Source: Paenibacillus koleovorans NBRC 103111
GTDB taxonomy: Bacteria > Bacillota > Bacilli > Paenibacillales > NBRC-103111
Length of the DNA stretch: 64,000 nt
Direction: 5' to 3'
Assembly: GCF_004000845.1 (NCBI RefSeq)
Contig: NZ_BIMA01000029.1
Span: forward strand, 1 to 64,000
Of this stretch, positions 52,790-61,431 are shown one piece after another. The notes under the pieces were generated by a model. The model was not told the origin of the DNA. It saw nothing but the letters and a program-made list of their open reading frames with translations, and searched no databases. The stretch's first letter is position 1; each line of letters opens with the position of its first letter. A program made the position numbers and the translations under genes.

Positions 52790-54745
52790 TTGGAGGCAGC
52801 GATGCGTTTGAAAGTGAACGGGGACACGTATTTTGTGCCGGATTCGAGCGGCGGGGTTTATTTTCGCAACAATAGGGGCTCGTTCCGAATGGATGGCAGC
52901 GGCATCGACCAGTGGATCGAACAACTGATGCCGATGTTTACCGGCGAGCACACACTTGCGGAGTTGACGGACGGCTTGCCGGAGGAGTACCGGAATCATG
53001 TGTACGAAATTGCGAAGGTGCTTGTGGGCAACGGGTATGTTCGGGATGTGAGCGGGGATCGGGAGCATGGGTTGCCGGAACGGATCGTCTTGCACTACAA
53101 GCCTCAAGTGGAGTACCTCGATAGTTGTGGCGGTTCGGGTGCCGCGAGGTTTGAAAGCTATCGGCAAAGCCGAGTACTAGCCGCAGGGGAAGGGCCGATT
53201 CTAGTCGCACTTGTAGGAGCATTGCTTGATTCCGGCTTGACTCGTTTCGAGCTTCTGGTGACGGATCGGGATGAGACGAATTTGGAGCGGGTGACGGAGC
53301 TAGTCAACCATGCCCGGGAAGCGGATCCGGAGGCGGAAGTGCGGGTGATGGCGGCAAAGCAGGGACAACCGGAGGAGTGGCGGGAAACGGTTCGCCCCTT
53401 CGACGCAGTATTGTTTGCCGCTCAGCATGAGGATGCGGAGCAGTTGCGGACCGTGCATGCGGCTTGCAGGCAGGAGGGGAAGGTGCTGCTCCCTGCGGTC
53501 ATCCGCCATCAGACCGGCGTCGCCGGGCCGCTCGTCCGTCCGGATTCGGCGGCGTGCCTGGAATCGGCTTGGCGTCGATTGGATGATTCCGTGCTGCTCC
53601 GAGATCCCGAGCACAACACTAGCTCGCCGACGGCCAATGGGATATTGGCGAACGTGATTGCCTTCGAATGGCTGAAGTCGGCAGCAGGAGTGGCGCCACC
53701 AGGCGAGCTGGACAACCGGCTGTACCTGCTGGACTTGGAAGCGCTGGAAGGAAGCTGGCACAGTTTCTTACCGCATCCGCTTGCCGGGGACGTGGAGCAG
53801 CTAGCGCTGTCGCGCTTGTCGACGGAGATTGAGCTCGAGAATGGGATCACGCTGTCTGAATCTGAGCGCATGTCGGCAACAGAAGTAGATCTAAGTACGC
53901 TGCTTGGCTCTTTCGGCCGCCTCACTTCGCCGATCACCGGCGTGTTCCGCGAATGGGGCGAAGGCGAGCTGCGACAGCTGCCGATGTGCCTGTGCCGGGT
54001 GCAGTCGGCCGATCCACTGGCGGCAGATCGATCAGGCGCGGCACTTCCGCCGCTCATCTGCGCGGGCATGACGCACGAAGAAGCGAGACGGGAAGCCGGG
54101 CTCGCCGGGATCGAGGCTTATGCGGCGCGGCTCGCCGACTGGAGCGGGGCACTAGAGAGCCGCGCAGCAGGAATCGGCGCCGGGGGAACGACGGCGGAAG
54201 CGATATGCCGCGGGCTAGCCGCGTCTCTGAACGAACGTCTCGCCGAGCGAGTGAAGGCGGAGCGAGAGCGCACCCCGGTCCTCCCCGTCCGCCTAACTGG
54301 AATCGAGGATGAACGATGCGGCTACTATTGGCGTACGCTGGCCATTATGTGCGGGGAGCCGGAAGTCGCGTTGGGTGAGGCGGTGGATGGTTTCCCTACG
54401 GTTTGGATTGGCTTGGGAGGCAGTTGGTTCGGGCAAGCCGGCTTGAACCGCACGACGGCTCTCCGCGGCGCGCTGCAGCAAGCGCTGCTGAAGGCGCAGG
54501 AGGAAGCTTGGTCTGGCGGGCGAGGGATCGAACTGGCAGCTGTTCATGTGCAGGAGGCGAGACAGAGCATCGCCATCCAAGCTTCAAACGATGCCGATTA
54601 CCCCGAATTGCTGCGCTCGGCATCGGCGATTGCGGGGCGGAACGGGAAACGGATACGAGCGTTTGATTGTGCCTATGAGCCATTCATGCAGGATACATTG
54701 GCGGGCGTAGTCGGTGTCGAGCTGCGAGAGGAGGAGATCGGATGA
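52790..54745 (+). CDS. TOMM maturation protein, ThiF-like leader-binding partner (F-protein type)
   Basis: A 651-residue protein of the 'putative thiazole-containing bacteriocin maturation' family. It starts with the conserved MRLKVNGDTYFVPDSSGGVY, a winged-helix leader-binding region to about residue 95, then an E1/ThiF-like Rossmann region (VALVGALLDSGLTRFELLVT) without the adenylation residues I would expect in an active E1. In hca clusters this protein binds the leader peptide and activates the YcaO enzyme. TTG 52790 has GGGAGGAGG eight bases upstream; ATG 52802 with GGAGG at five bases is equally possible. Its stop overlaps the next start (ATGA). Confidence 0.85.
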   Translation: MEAAMRLKVNGDTYFVPDSSGGVYFRNNRGSFRMDGSGIDQWIEQLMPMFTGEHTLAELTDGLPEEYRNHVYEIAKVLVGNGYVRDVSGDREHGLPERIVLHYKPQVEYLDSCGGSGAARFESYRQSRVLAAGEGPILVALVGALLDSGLTRFELLVTDRDETNLERVTELVNHAREADPEAEVRVMAAKQGQPEEWRETVRPFDAVLFAAQHEDAEQLRTVHAACRQEGKVLLPAVIRHQTGVAGPLVRPDSAACLESAWRRLDDSVLLRDPEHNTSSPTANGILANVIAFEWLKSAAGVAPPGELDNRLYLLDLEALEGSWHSFLPHPLAGDVEQLALSRLSTEIELENGITLSESERMSATEVDLSTLLGSFGRLTSPITGVFREWGEGELRQLPMCLCRVQSADPLAADRSGAALPPLICAGMTHEEARREAGLAGIEAYAARLADWSGALESRAAGIGAGGTTAEAICRGLAASLNERLAERVKAERERTPVLPVRLTGIEDERCGYYWRTLAIMCGEPEVALGEAVDGFPTVWIGLGGSWFGQAGLNRTTALRGALQQALLKAQEEAWSGGRGIELAAVHVQEARQSIAIQASNDADYPELLRSASAIAGRNGKRIRAFDCAYEPFMQDTLAGVVGVELREEEIG

Positions 54746-56685
54746 GCAAAAGTGTCGCGATTATTGGTGACGGGCTGCTGGCGGAAGCGGTTCGAGACCT
54801 CTTGTCAGACGATTACAAGCTGCTGCGGCTGTCCGATCCGGCAAATTTGACGGAAGAATCCTCGGTCGAGTTGGCCCTCGTGCTGAGCGACAGCTGGGAG
54901 CCGGCAGTCCAAGAAGCGGCGGAGGAACGATGCCAATCGCTCGGGCTTCGTTGGCTGAGAGGCTTCGTCAACCTGGGAGAAGGTGTGGTTGGCCCGTTCG
55001 TGAATCCCGGCACCCCGGGTTGCTCGCGCTGTGCGGACACCCGGCGGCATATGGCGGGAAATGACCGGCGCTCGATGTGGGAGCTGCAGCATCAAGTGAG
55101 GCAAACCGGCGGCAGGCCCGACCCATGGGCGTCTCGTTCCGCCATCGCTTCGCTTGCCCGGCATGTGGTGGAGGATGTCCGGCGTGTGCTGGAAGGGAGG
55201 CGGCCGTTGACGGAAGGCCGGATCCGGCATGTCCGCCTGCAAACGCTCGAGAGCTCCCTGCATGTCGTGCTGCCCGACCCGCAATGCCCGCATTGCAGCC
55301 GGTTGCCGGACGACAGTGCGGACGATGCCCGAATCACGCTGCAGCCGAGCCCCAAAATCCGCGAAGACCGCTATCGCTGTCGGCCGATCGAGGAGCTCAA
55401 GCAAGTGTTGGCGAAGACGTATTTGGATTACCGAACCGGCCTATTGAACATGAAGATGGCGGATCTGACTTCTCCTTTCGCCGACGCCAGCGTCAACCTG
55501 CCCTTATTCGGAGCCGACGAAGGCTGTGCCGGACGGACGCACAACTACGCAGACAGCGAGCTGACCGCCATCCTGGAAGGTCTGGAACGTTACTGCGGCC
55601 TGTCGCCTCGCGGGAAACGCACCAAGGTGTTCGACAGCTACAGCAACTTGAAGGAGCAGGCGCTGAACCCGGTGCTGGTCGGGTTCCACGAGCAGGCGCA
55701 GTATGACCGAGCGGACTTTCCGTTCGTGCCGTTCGACCCGGATCGCCCCATCGACTGGGTATGGGGCTATTCCTTTCTACAAGAGCGCCCGATTCTCGTT
55801 CCGGAGTCGATAGCCTACTACAGCTCGGGCTGCGGCCGAGGCTTTGTGTATGAGACATCCAATGGCTGCGCACTGGGCGGTACGCGGGAAGAGGCGATTT
55901 TCTACGGCATTATGGAGACGGTCGAGCGCGATTCGTTCTTGCTTCCTTGGTTCGCCCAGCTGCAGCTCCCCCGGTTGGATCCCGCTACAGCGGACGATGT
56001 GGAGCTGTCGCTCATGCTCGAGCGGCTGCGGACGGTGGCCGGTTACGATGTGCATTTGTTCAATTCGACGATGGAGCATGGGATCCCGAGCGTTTGGATG
56101 ATCGCCAAAAACCGGTCGGACCGGGGGATGAATATCATTTGCGCGGCGGGTGCCCATCCGGATCCTGTTAAAGCCGTGAAAGGAGCGATCCACGAAATCG
56201 CGGGTATGGTCGTCCCGTTCAGCGACAAGTTTGAATCCAACCGGGAGCGTTATGCCGAGCTGCTGAACGATCCTTTCCTGGTGCGTGAAATGGAAGATCA
56301 TTCGATGCTGTACAGCTTGCCGGAGGCGGAGGAAAGGTTCGGCTTTCTAATGGACGGCGCCCGCCCGCTTAGGTCGTTCCGCGACGAATTCGCTCCGCGA
56401 GCCAGACATGCGGATTTGACCGACGATTTGAACGAGGCGTTGCAGTCTTTCCGCAGATTGGATATGGATGTGATCGTGGTGGAGCAATCCACGCCAGAGA
56501 TCCGGAAGCAGGGGCTGCATTGCGTGAAGGTGCTGATCCCGGGGATGCTGCCGATGACGTTCGGCCATCATCTCGTCCGTCTGCAAGGGCTGGATCGCGT
56601 GCTGACGGTGCCTGCGCAGCTCGGCTATGTGCAAGAGCCGCTCACGCGCGAGCAGCTCAATCCGAATCCGCATCCATTTCCATAA
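54742..56685 (+). CDS. TOMM cyclodehydratase: E1-like/YcaO fusion (D-protein type)
   Basis: A 647-residue enzyme that converts Cys residues of the precursor into thiazolines with ATP. The N-terminal E1-like part (1-200) has a structural zinc tetrad C94-x2-C97 and C182-x2-C185. The YcaO part (about 215-647) shows ATP/Mg-binding Glu motifs in SELTAILEGLERYCG, IMETVERDSFLLPW and AVKGAIHEIAG. It ends NPNPHPFP, the Pro-rich PxPxP C-terminus typical of TOMM YcaO enzymes. It overlaps the F-protein gene by four bases, and the SagB gene starts 19 bases after it. Confidence 0.95.
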   Translation: MSKSVAIIGDGLLAEAVRDLLSDDYKLLRLSDPANLTEESSVELALVLSDSWEPAVQEAAEERCQSLGLRWLRGFVNLGEGVVGPFVNPGTPGCSRCADTRRHMAGNDRRSMWELQHQVRQTGGRPDPWASRSAIASLARHVVEDVRRVLEGRRPLTEGRIRHVRLQTLESSLHVVLPDPQCPHCSRLPDDSADDARITLQPSPKIREDRYRCRPIEELKQVLAKTYLDYRTGLLNMKMADLTSPFADASVNLPLFGADEGCAGRTHNYADSELTAILEGLERYCGLSPRGKRTKVFDSYSNLKEQALNPVLVGFHEQAQYDRADFPFVPFDPDRPIDWVWGYSFLQERPILVPESIAYYSSGCGRGFVYETSNGCALGGTREEAIFYGIMETVERDSFLLPWFAQLQLPRLDPATADDVELSLMLERLRTVAGYDVHLFNSTMEHGIPSVWMIAKNRSDRGMNIICAAGAHPDPVKAVKGAIHEIAGMVVPFSDKFESNRERYAELLNDPFLVREMEDHSMLYSLPEAEERFGFLMDGARPLRSFRDEFAPRARHADLTDDLNEALQSFRRLDMDVIVVEQSTPEIRKQGLHCVKVLIPGMLPMTFGHHLVRLQGLDRVLTVPAQLGYVQEPLTREQLNPNPHPFP

Positions 56686-56704
56686 AGCGAGAGGGGGTCG
56701 CTCC

Positions 56705-58303
56705 ATGCACCAGCACTTGCACACCTTTCTCCGCCAGCTCCAGCTTGAACCGGATCGTGTTATGACCCCAGGGTGGCAGGCGGATTGGGAGGATGCACCG
56801 CTGCCTTATAAGCTATACCGCGGATTGCCGGCTTACCCGCTGCCAGCGGAAATTCCTTTCAGTCTCGATGGAATCAATCGGGATCGTTCCCGGCAGGCAC
56901 CCACGCTCTCCGACATCGGCCACCTGCTCTGGCATACGTACGGGCTGACGCAGCTGGCACAGTCGGTTTATAACCCGGGGCAGTCTCAAGCTCTTGGCGA
57001 GGCGAGTTTCGTGCAGATCACGTACCGGCGCTTCGTCCCGTCCGGCGGCGGGTTGTACCCGAATGAGCTTTACGTTTACTTGAAGCTCGATGAACTGCCC
57101 GCCGGCGTATATCATTACGATACGGCCCATCATCGGCTGATTTTGCTGCGGGAAGGCGACTTTGACCGGTATATCGGCTTGACGATGGGCGAGGACTCGG
57201 ACGGCATGCGTGGAAGCTTCGGTGCAGCATTCGTATCGACGATGTATTGGAAAAACTTTTTCAAATACAATCATTTCTCCTATCGGTTGCAAGGGTTGGA
57301 TTCCGGCGTGCTGCTCGGTCAGCTGCTGGAAGTGTCAAAGCGATTCGGTTTCGAGGCGCAAGTCCGCTTTCAATTTCTGGACCGTCCAATGAATCGGCTT
57401 CTTGGCCTGGCCGATGAGGAAGAGACTGTGTATGCGATCGTTCCACTGTCGATTGGGGGAGGAGATCGGCGGCCTCTAGGCGGCAAGGAGGCTGTCGACG
57501 CGAATTCGTTATGCGGACAACTCGAAGAAGTGCGGTATGAGCATTATGTGCGATCGTTTTATGTGCGGCCTTATCCTATGCTGCTAGAGTTGTCGAAGGC
57601 AGCGAAGCAGGAGTCTGCTGCAGCATTTGTGAGTGAAGTCAAGCCAGTGTCCTCGCTCATGGAAGCTCCATTGTTGCAGCTGCCGCCGGCAACTCGCCCC
57701 TCTTACGATCTTGGCGTCATTTGCCGCAAGCGACATTCGCCCGAGGCTGACTTCCTATTGCAAGACATCAGCCTGGAGCGGCTCTCCGCACTTCTCCACG
57801 AGACGATCGCTTCGTATGCGTATCGCAATGATCTGGACGGCGAGCCGACGGATCGGGCGCCGAGAGTTTCGTTGTACGGCTGCTTCCATCGAGTAGCAGG
57901 CATAGCTGACGGGGCTTACCGATACGATCCGTTGGAGCATATGCTGCGGCTCGTTCGTCCGGGAGATCATCGCGCCCGGCTGCAAGCCGGAATGACGCTT
58001 CACAACGTCAGCCTGTTCCAAGTGCCGCTCACGTTCCATGTTGCGGGAGACCGCTCCTTTTACAGGGACTCGCTCGGCGTGAGAGGCTACCGAATCGCTC
58101 AGATGGAGGCGGGAATGCTCGTGCAGCGCTTGCTGCTAGCGGCCAACGCGCTCGGACTCGGGGGGCGCCCTCTGCTCGGGTTCGACGCAGCAAGCTGCGA
58201 CGAGCTGTACCGGTTGGAGCCGGCCGGGTTGACCAGCCTGATCCAAATTCCGGTAGGCCCTTCCCGCGGCCGATCGCGGTTGGAGGGCAGTTTGGGGAGC
58301 TAG
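56705..58303 (+). CDS. SagB-type FMN-dependent dehydrogenase (azoline oxidase)
   Basis: A 532-residue enzyme with two nitroreductase-like domains in tandem. The first (about 60-280) has the FMN motif RRFVPSGGGLYPNELYVYL and a GQLLEVSKRFGFEAQVRF helix; the second (about 370-520) has FHRVAGIADGAYRYDP and MEAGMLVQRLLLAANALGLG. It oxidises thiazolines to aromatic thiazoles. ATG 56705 has GAGAGGGGG about eight bases upstream. It is last in the operon; a strong terminator follows at 58310. Confidence 0.93.
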   Translation: MHQHLHTFLRQLQLEPDRVMTPGWQADWEDAPLPYKLYRGLPAYPLPAEIPFSLDGINRDRSRQAPTLSDIGHLLWHTYGLTQLAQSVYNPGQSQALGEASFVQITYRRFVPSGGGLYPNELYVYLKLDELPAGVYHYDTAHHRLILLREGDFDRYIGLTMGEDSDGMRGSFGAAFVSTMYWKNFFKYNHFSYRLQGLDSGVLLGQLLEVSKRFGFEAQVRFQFLDRPMNRLLGLADEEETVYAIVPLSIGGGDRRPLGGKEAVDANSLCGQLEEVRYEHYVRSFYVRPYPMLLELSKAAKQESAAAFVSEVKPVSSLMEAPLLQLPPATRPSYDLGVICRKRHSPEADFLLQDISLERLSALLHETIASYAYRNDLDGEPTDRAPRVSLYGCFHRVAGIADGAYRYDPLEHMLRLVRPGDHRARLQAGMTLHNVSLFQVPLTFHVAGDRSFYRDSLGVRGYRIAQMEAGMLVQRLLLAANALGLGGRPLLGFDAASCDELYRLEPAGLTSLIQIPVGPSRGRSRLEGSLGS

Positions 58304-58309
58304 CCCACC

Positions 58310-58348
58310 AGGACGATGGAACCGCCTCGCGGCTCTGTCGTCCTTTTT
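58310..58348 (+). terminator. Terminator of the TOMM maturation operon
   Basis: AGGACGA pairs with TCGTCCT around an inner CCGC-CTC-GCGG stem and is followed by five T. It separates sagB from the SGNH hydrolase genes, so these are probably a different transcription unit. Confidence 0.85.
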
Positions 58349-58433
58349 CGACATTCCGGTCAAAATAGCAGGAGACACTCCTCGCCAGAGCGAATCCAAT
58401 AGGGACAACTTTTTACGAGGGGGACAAGAACAT

Positions 58434-59507
58434 ATGCTTCATCAAGGCATTCAGTTTCACAATGTAGCGGACCTGGAGCGCCAGGAGGACATTCCCGGCC
58501 TCTCTCTGCAGCGGTATCCAAGAGAGCTTCGCGATCAGCTTGGACGAGAGGTTCATGTGATGGGGCGCCGGTCGTCTACCATGTCGAGCGGTTGCGAGAT
58601 CCGGTTCGTCACGAGCGCCAGGATCGTCTGGATCTATTTATCCGCCTCGTTCACAGACGCTGAAATTGCGGTGTATCACGGCGACTACTTCCATTCTCTG
58701 CATACGATAAAGGTCGGCGGTGTCGTGGGCTTGCAGCTGGAGAAGTCCGAGCGGTTGTATGAAATTCAGCCGGATGCGCTGAACCAGGGTCGATTCTCTC
58801 CGGACGTTTGGCGCATTGTCGCGTGCCGGGGGATCGGCGGCCTTTCGAGCGTGCAAGTCCGCTTCCATTCGCTGGATTCGCTCGGACACGAGGTGAGGGC
58901 GCCGCTGCCGGAGGAGTTGCCTGCCGTTCGTTGGCTGGCTTACGGCTCATCGATCACGATGGGAGCGGGTGCCATTCACCAGCACAATACTTACGTCCAG
59001 CATGCAGCGCGCAAGCTCGGAGTCGACGTGTATAATAAAGGCTTGAGCGGCGCCTGCCATTGCGAGCCGGAGACGACGGCTTTCCTGTCCTCGCTGGAGT
59101 GGGATGTCGCTACGCTGGAGCTGGGTATCAACATGCGCACCGTCTACAAGACAGAGGAGTTCCGGCAACGGGCGGAGCACTTGGTCCGAGCTTTACTGGA
59201 CAGCCAGCCGGGCAAGCCGATCTTCCTCATCACCATTTTCCCGAACCGCGCCAACTATTTCTTCAACCAGTCGAACCCGTATACGCTCGCTAACAACGAG
59301 TTCAATGAGCAGCTTCGAGACATTCACCGCCTGCTGGATGACCCTAACCTCCACTTGATCGAAGGCAGCGACATTTTGACCGATTTTAGCGGACTGACGT
59401 CGGATCTGGTCCATCCTTCCGATTATGGGCACATTTTGATGGGAGAACGACTGGCGGAGCGGATGAAGCCCGTATTACGACAATTTGAGGAGGCAATACG
59501 AGCATGA
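58434..59507 (+). CDS. SGNH/GDSL-type hydrolase (copy 1 of a tandem pair)
   Basis: A 357-residue cytoplasmic esterase candidate. The N-terminal half (about 1-160) is a beta-sandwich with MGRRSSTMSSGCEIRFV and AVYHGDYFHSLHTIKVGG. The SGNH fold follows: block I AYGSSITMGAGA (nucleophile Ser), block II NKGLSGACHCEP, block III LELGINMR and block V DLVHPSDYGH (catalytic Asp/His). GSS replaces the usual GDS. No signal peptide. GAGGGGG lies ten bases before ATG. It may deacetylate a sugar or small molecule; a link to the TOMM cluster is only positional. Confidence 0.87.
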   Translation: MLHQGIQFHNVADLERQEDIPGLSLQRYPRELRDQLGREVHVMGRRSSTMSSGCEIRFVTSARIVWIYLSASFTDAEIAVYHGDYFHSLHTIKVGGVVGLQLEKSERLYEIQPDALNQGRFSPDVWRIVACRGIGGLSSVQVRFHSLDSLGHEVRAPLPEELPAVRWLAYGSSITMGAGAIHQHNTYVQHAARKLGVDVYNKGLSGACHCEPETTAFLSSLEWDVATLELGINMRTVYKTEEFRQRAEHLVRALLDSQPGKPIFLITIFPNRANYFFNQSNPYTLANNEFNEQLRDIHRLLDDPNLHLIEGSDILTDFSGLTSDLVHPSDYGHILMGERLAERMKPVLRQFEEAIRA

Positions 59508-60577
59508 ACGTGAATCATAAACCTGATGGCATTCAATTTTACAATGTAGAGGAACTGGAGCAAATCCCGGGCGTACCCGGGTTGACCTTACAGCGTTACC
59601 CGGCAGATGTGCGCGAGCGGCTCGGCATCGACGTCTACGATATGGGGCGCCGTTCCGCGACGATGGCGGCCGGCTGCGAGCTGCGCTTCGTTACGGAGTC
59701 GAGGCAGGTAAGGCTGTATGTCTCATCCCCGCTTACGGACGGCGAGCTGGTCGTCTACCACGGCGACTATTTCCATTCTATGCATACGGTCAAGGCCGGG
59801 GGCGTAGTAGGCTTGTCGCTGCAAAAGCACGACATGTTCCTCCAAGTGACGGAGCAATCGCTCCGAGTCGGACGATTCTCGCCCGATGTGTGGCGCGTCG
59901 TCGTCAGTCGTGCATCCGGCGGCGGCACGAGCATTCAGCTGACGTTCCACCATCTGGACACCTTCGGCTACCCGGTGAGAGAGCCTTTGCCGGAGGAAGT
60001 GCCGTCCGTGCGCTGGCTGGCCTACGGCTCCTCCATCACGCAAGGCGGTTCGGCGATTCATCAACACGGCACCTATGTACAGCAGGCTGCGCGTAGACTT
60101 GGCGTCGATGTATATAATAAAGGGTTGAGCGGGTCTTGTTATATCGAACCCCAAGTCGCCGACTATCTCGCCTCCCTCACGAACTGGGACATCGCCACCC
60201 TGGAGCTCGGCGTCAATATGCGCGGCCGGTTTACGACGGAGCAGTTCCGGGAACGCGCCGAATATTTGGTAAGCACGCTGCTCGAGAAACATCCGGACAA
60301 GCCGATCGTGCTGCTCACGATTTTTCCGAACGTAGCGACCCGTTTCATTAACGAACCGAATCCCGTCACCTTGGCCAACGAAGCGTTCTGCGAGCAGCTT
60401 CGCGATCTCCAGCGTACGCTCGGAGCGCCGAACTTGCATCTGATCGAGGGCAGCGACATTCTGACGGACTTCAGCGGCCTGACGGCGGACCTCGTGCATC
60501 CTTCCGACTACGGCCATATGCTGATGGGACAACAGCTGGCGGAACGGCTGCGCGTCATTTTACAAGAGATCAACTAA
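59504..60577 (+). CDS. SGNH/GDSL-type hydrolase (copy 2 of a tandem pair)
   Basis: A 357-residue paralogue of the gene before it, of equal length and clearly related throughout (MGRRSATMAAGCELRFV, VYHGDYFHSMHTVKAGG). SGNH blocks are AYGSSITQGGSA, NKGLSGSCYIEP, LELGVNMR and DLVHPSDYGH. The ATGA overlap of four bases couples its translation to copy 1. The pair most likely arose by tandem duplication followed by substrate divergence; both keep all catalytic residues. Confidence 0.87.
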   Translation: MNVNHKPDGIQFYNVEELEQIPGVPGLTLQRYPADVRERLGIDVYDMGRRSATMAAGCELRFVTESRQVRLYVSSPLTDGELVVYHGDYFHSMHTVKAGGVVGLSLQKHDMFLQVTEQSLRVGRFSPDVWRVVVSRASGGGTSIQLTFHHLDTFGYPVREPLPEEVPSVRWLAYGSSITQGGSAIHQHGTYVQQAARRLGVDVYNKGLSGSCYIEPQVADYLASLTNWDIATLELGVNMRGRFTTEQFRERAEYLVSTLLEKHPDKPIVLLTIFPNVATRFINEPNPVTLANEAFCEQLRDLQRTLGAPNLHLIEGSDILTDFSGLTADLVHPSDYGHMLMGQQLAERLRVILQEIN

Positions 60578-60595
60578 CAGGAGAGACGCCCCGAC

Positions 60596-61423
60596 ATGAT
60601 GGAACTTCTCAAGAAACTATGGAAACCGATAGCGGTGCTCCTCGTCATCTTTATCGCATTTTCGGTAAACGTATGGCTAGGCATAGGCATTATCGCGGCT
60701 ATGCTGGCCTATTTGCTGTTTGTGAACCGGTCTGCTTTTTATGCGCAAAAAGGGAATCGGGCTTATATCAGCGGCGACATGGACCAAGCGTTGGTCTGGA
60801 TGGAAAAAGCTTATAGCACCAAGCCGATCCGCCCGCAGCATCAAGTCGGGTACGGGTATTTGCTGCTCAAAACAGGCGATCCGGTCAAAGCCGAGAAGGT
60901 GCTGCTGGAGGTCGAAAAAAACGCGAAAACCCGCGATTCGAACATTCAAGTCCATCTGAATCTGGCTACCGCCTATTGGCTGCAAGGACGCCGCGACGAA
61001 GCGGTCGCCAAGCTCAAGCAGCAGTTCGAGGACGTGAAAAACTCGGCCGTCTACGGCAATCTGGGCTATATGCTGCTGCTGCACGGGGACCTGGAAGAGG
61101 CGCTGGCTTTCAATCGAGAGGCGTACGAGTACAATGACAGCGACATCACGATTGTGGACAATATGGCGCAGACGTATTACATGCTTGGCCGCTACGAGGA
61201 AGCGGAAGACATCTACCAGAAAGTGATGGCGAAATCGCCGAAACATGCCGACTCGTATTACTACTACGCGCTTACGCTGCATCAGCTGGGGAAAGAGGAG
61301 GAGGCGCGCGAGCAGATCGGCGAAGCCCTGTCGCGCAAGCCGGCGCTTATTACGACACTGACGCAGGAAAGCTTGCAGGGTGTCGCAACTGAATTAGGCT
61401 ATGAAGCCTCCGTGGAAAGCTGA
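60596..61423 (+). CDS. TPR-repeat membrane protein
   Basis: A 275-residue protein. One or two membrane helices at about 10-45 (IAVLLVIFIAFSVNVWLGIG) are followed by TPR-type helical pairs up to the C-terminus (GNRAYISGDMDQALVWMEKA, AETYYMLGRYEEAEDI-like YYMLGRYEEAEDIYQKVM). AGGAGAG lies ahead of the tandem ATGs at 60596 and 60599. It is an interaction scaffold of unknown partners, 18 bases after the second SGNH gene and probably co-transcribed. Confidence 0.85.
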   Translation: MMELLKKLWKPIAVLLVIFIAFSVNVWLGIGIIAAMLAYLLFVNRSAFYAQKGNRAYISGDMDQALVWMEKAYSTKPIRPQHQVGYGYLLLKTGDPVKAEKVLLEVEKNAKTRDSNIQVHLNLATAYWLQGRRDEAVAKLKQQFEDVKNSAVYGNLGYMLLLHGDLEEALAFNREAYEYNDSDITIVDNMAQTYYMLGRYEEAEDIYQKVMAKSPKHADSYYYYALTLHQLGKEEEAREQIGEALSRKPALITTLTQESLQGVATELGYEASVES

Positions 61424-61431
61424 GTTTCCTT

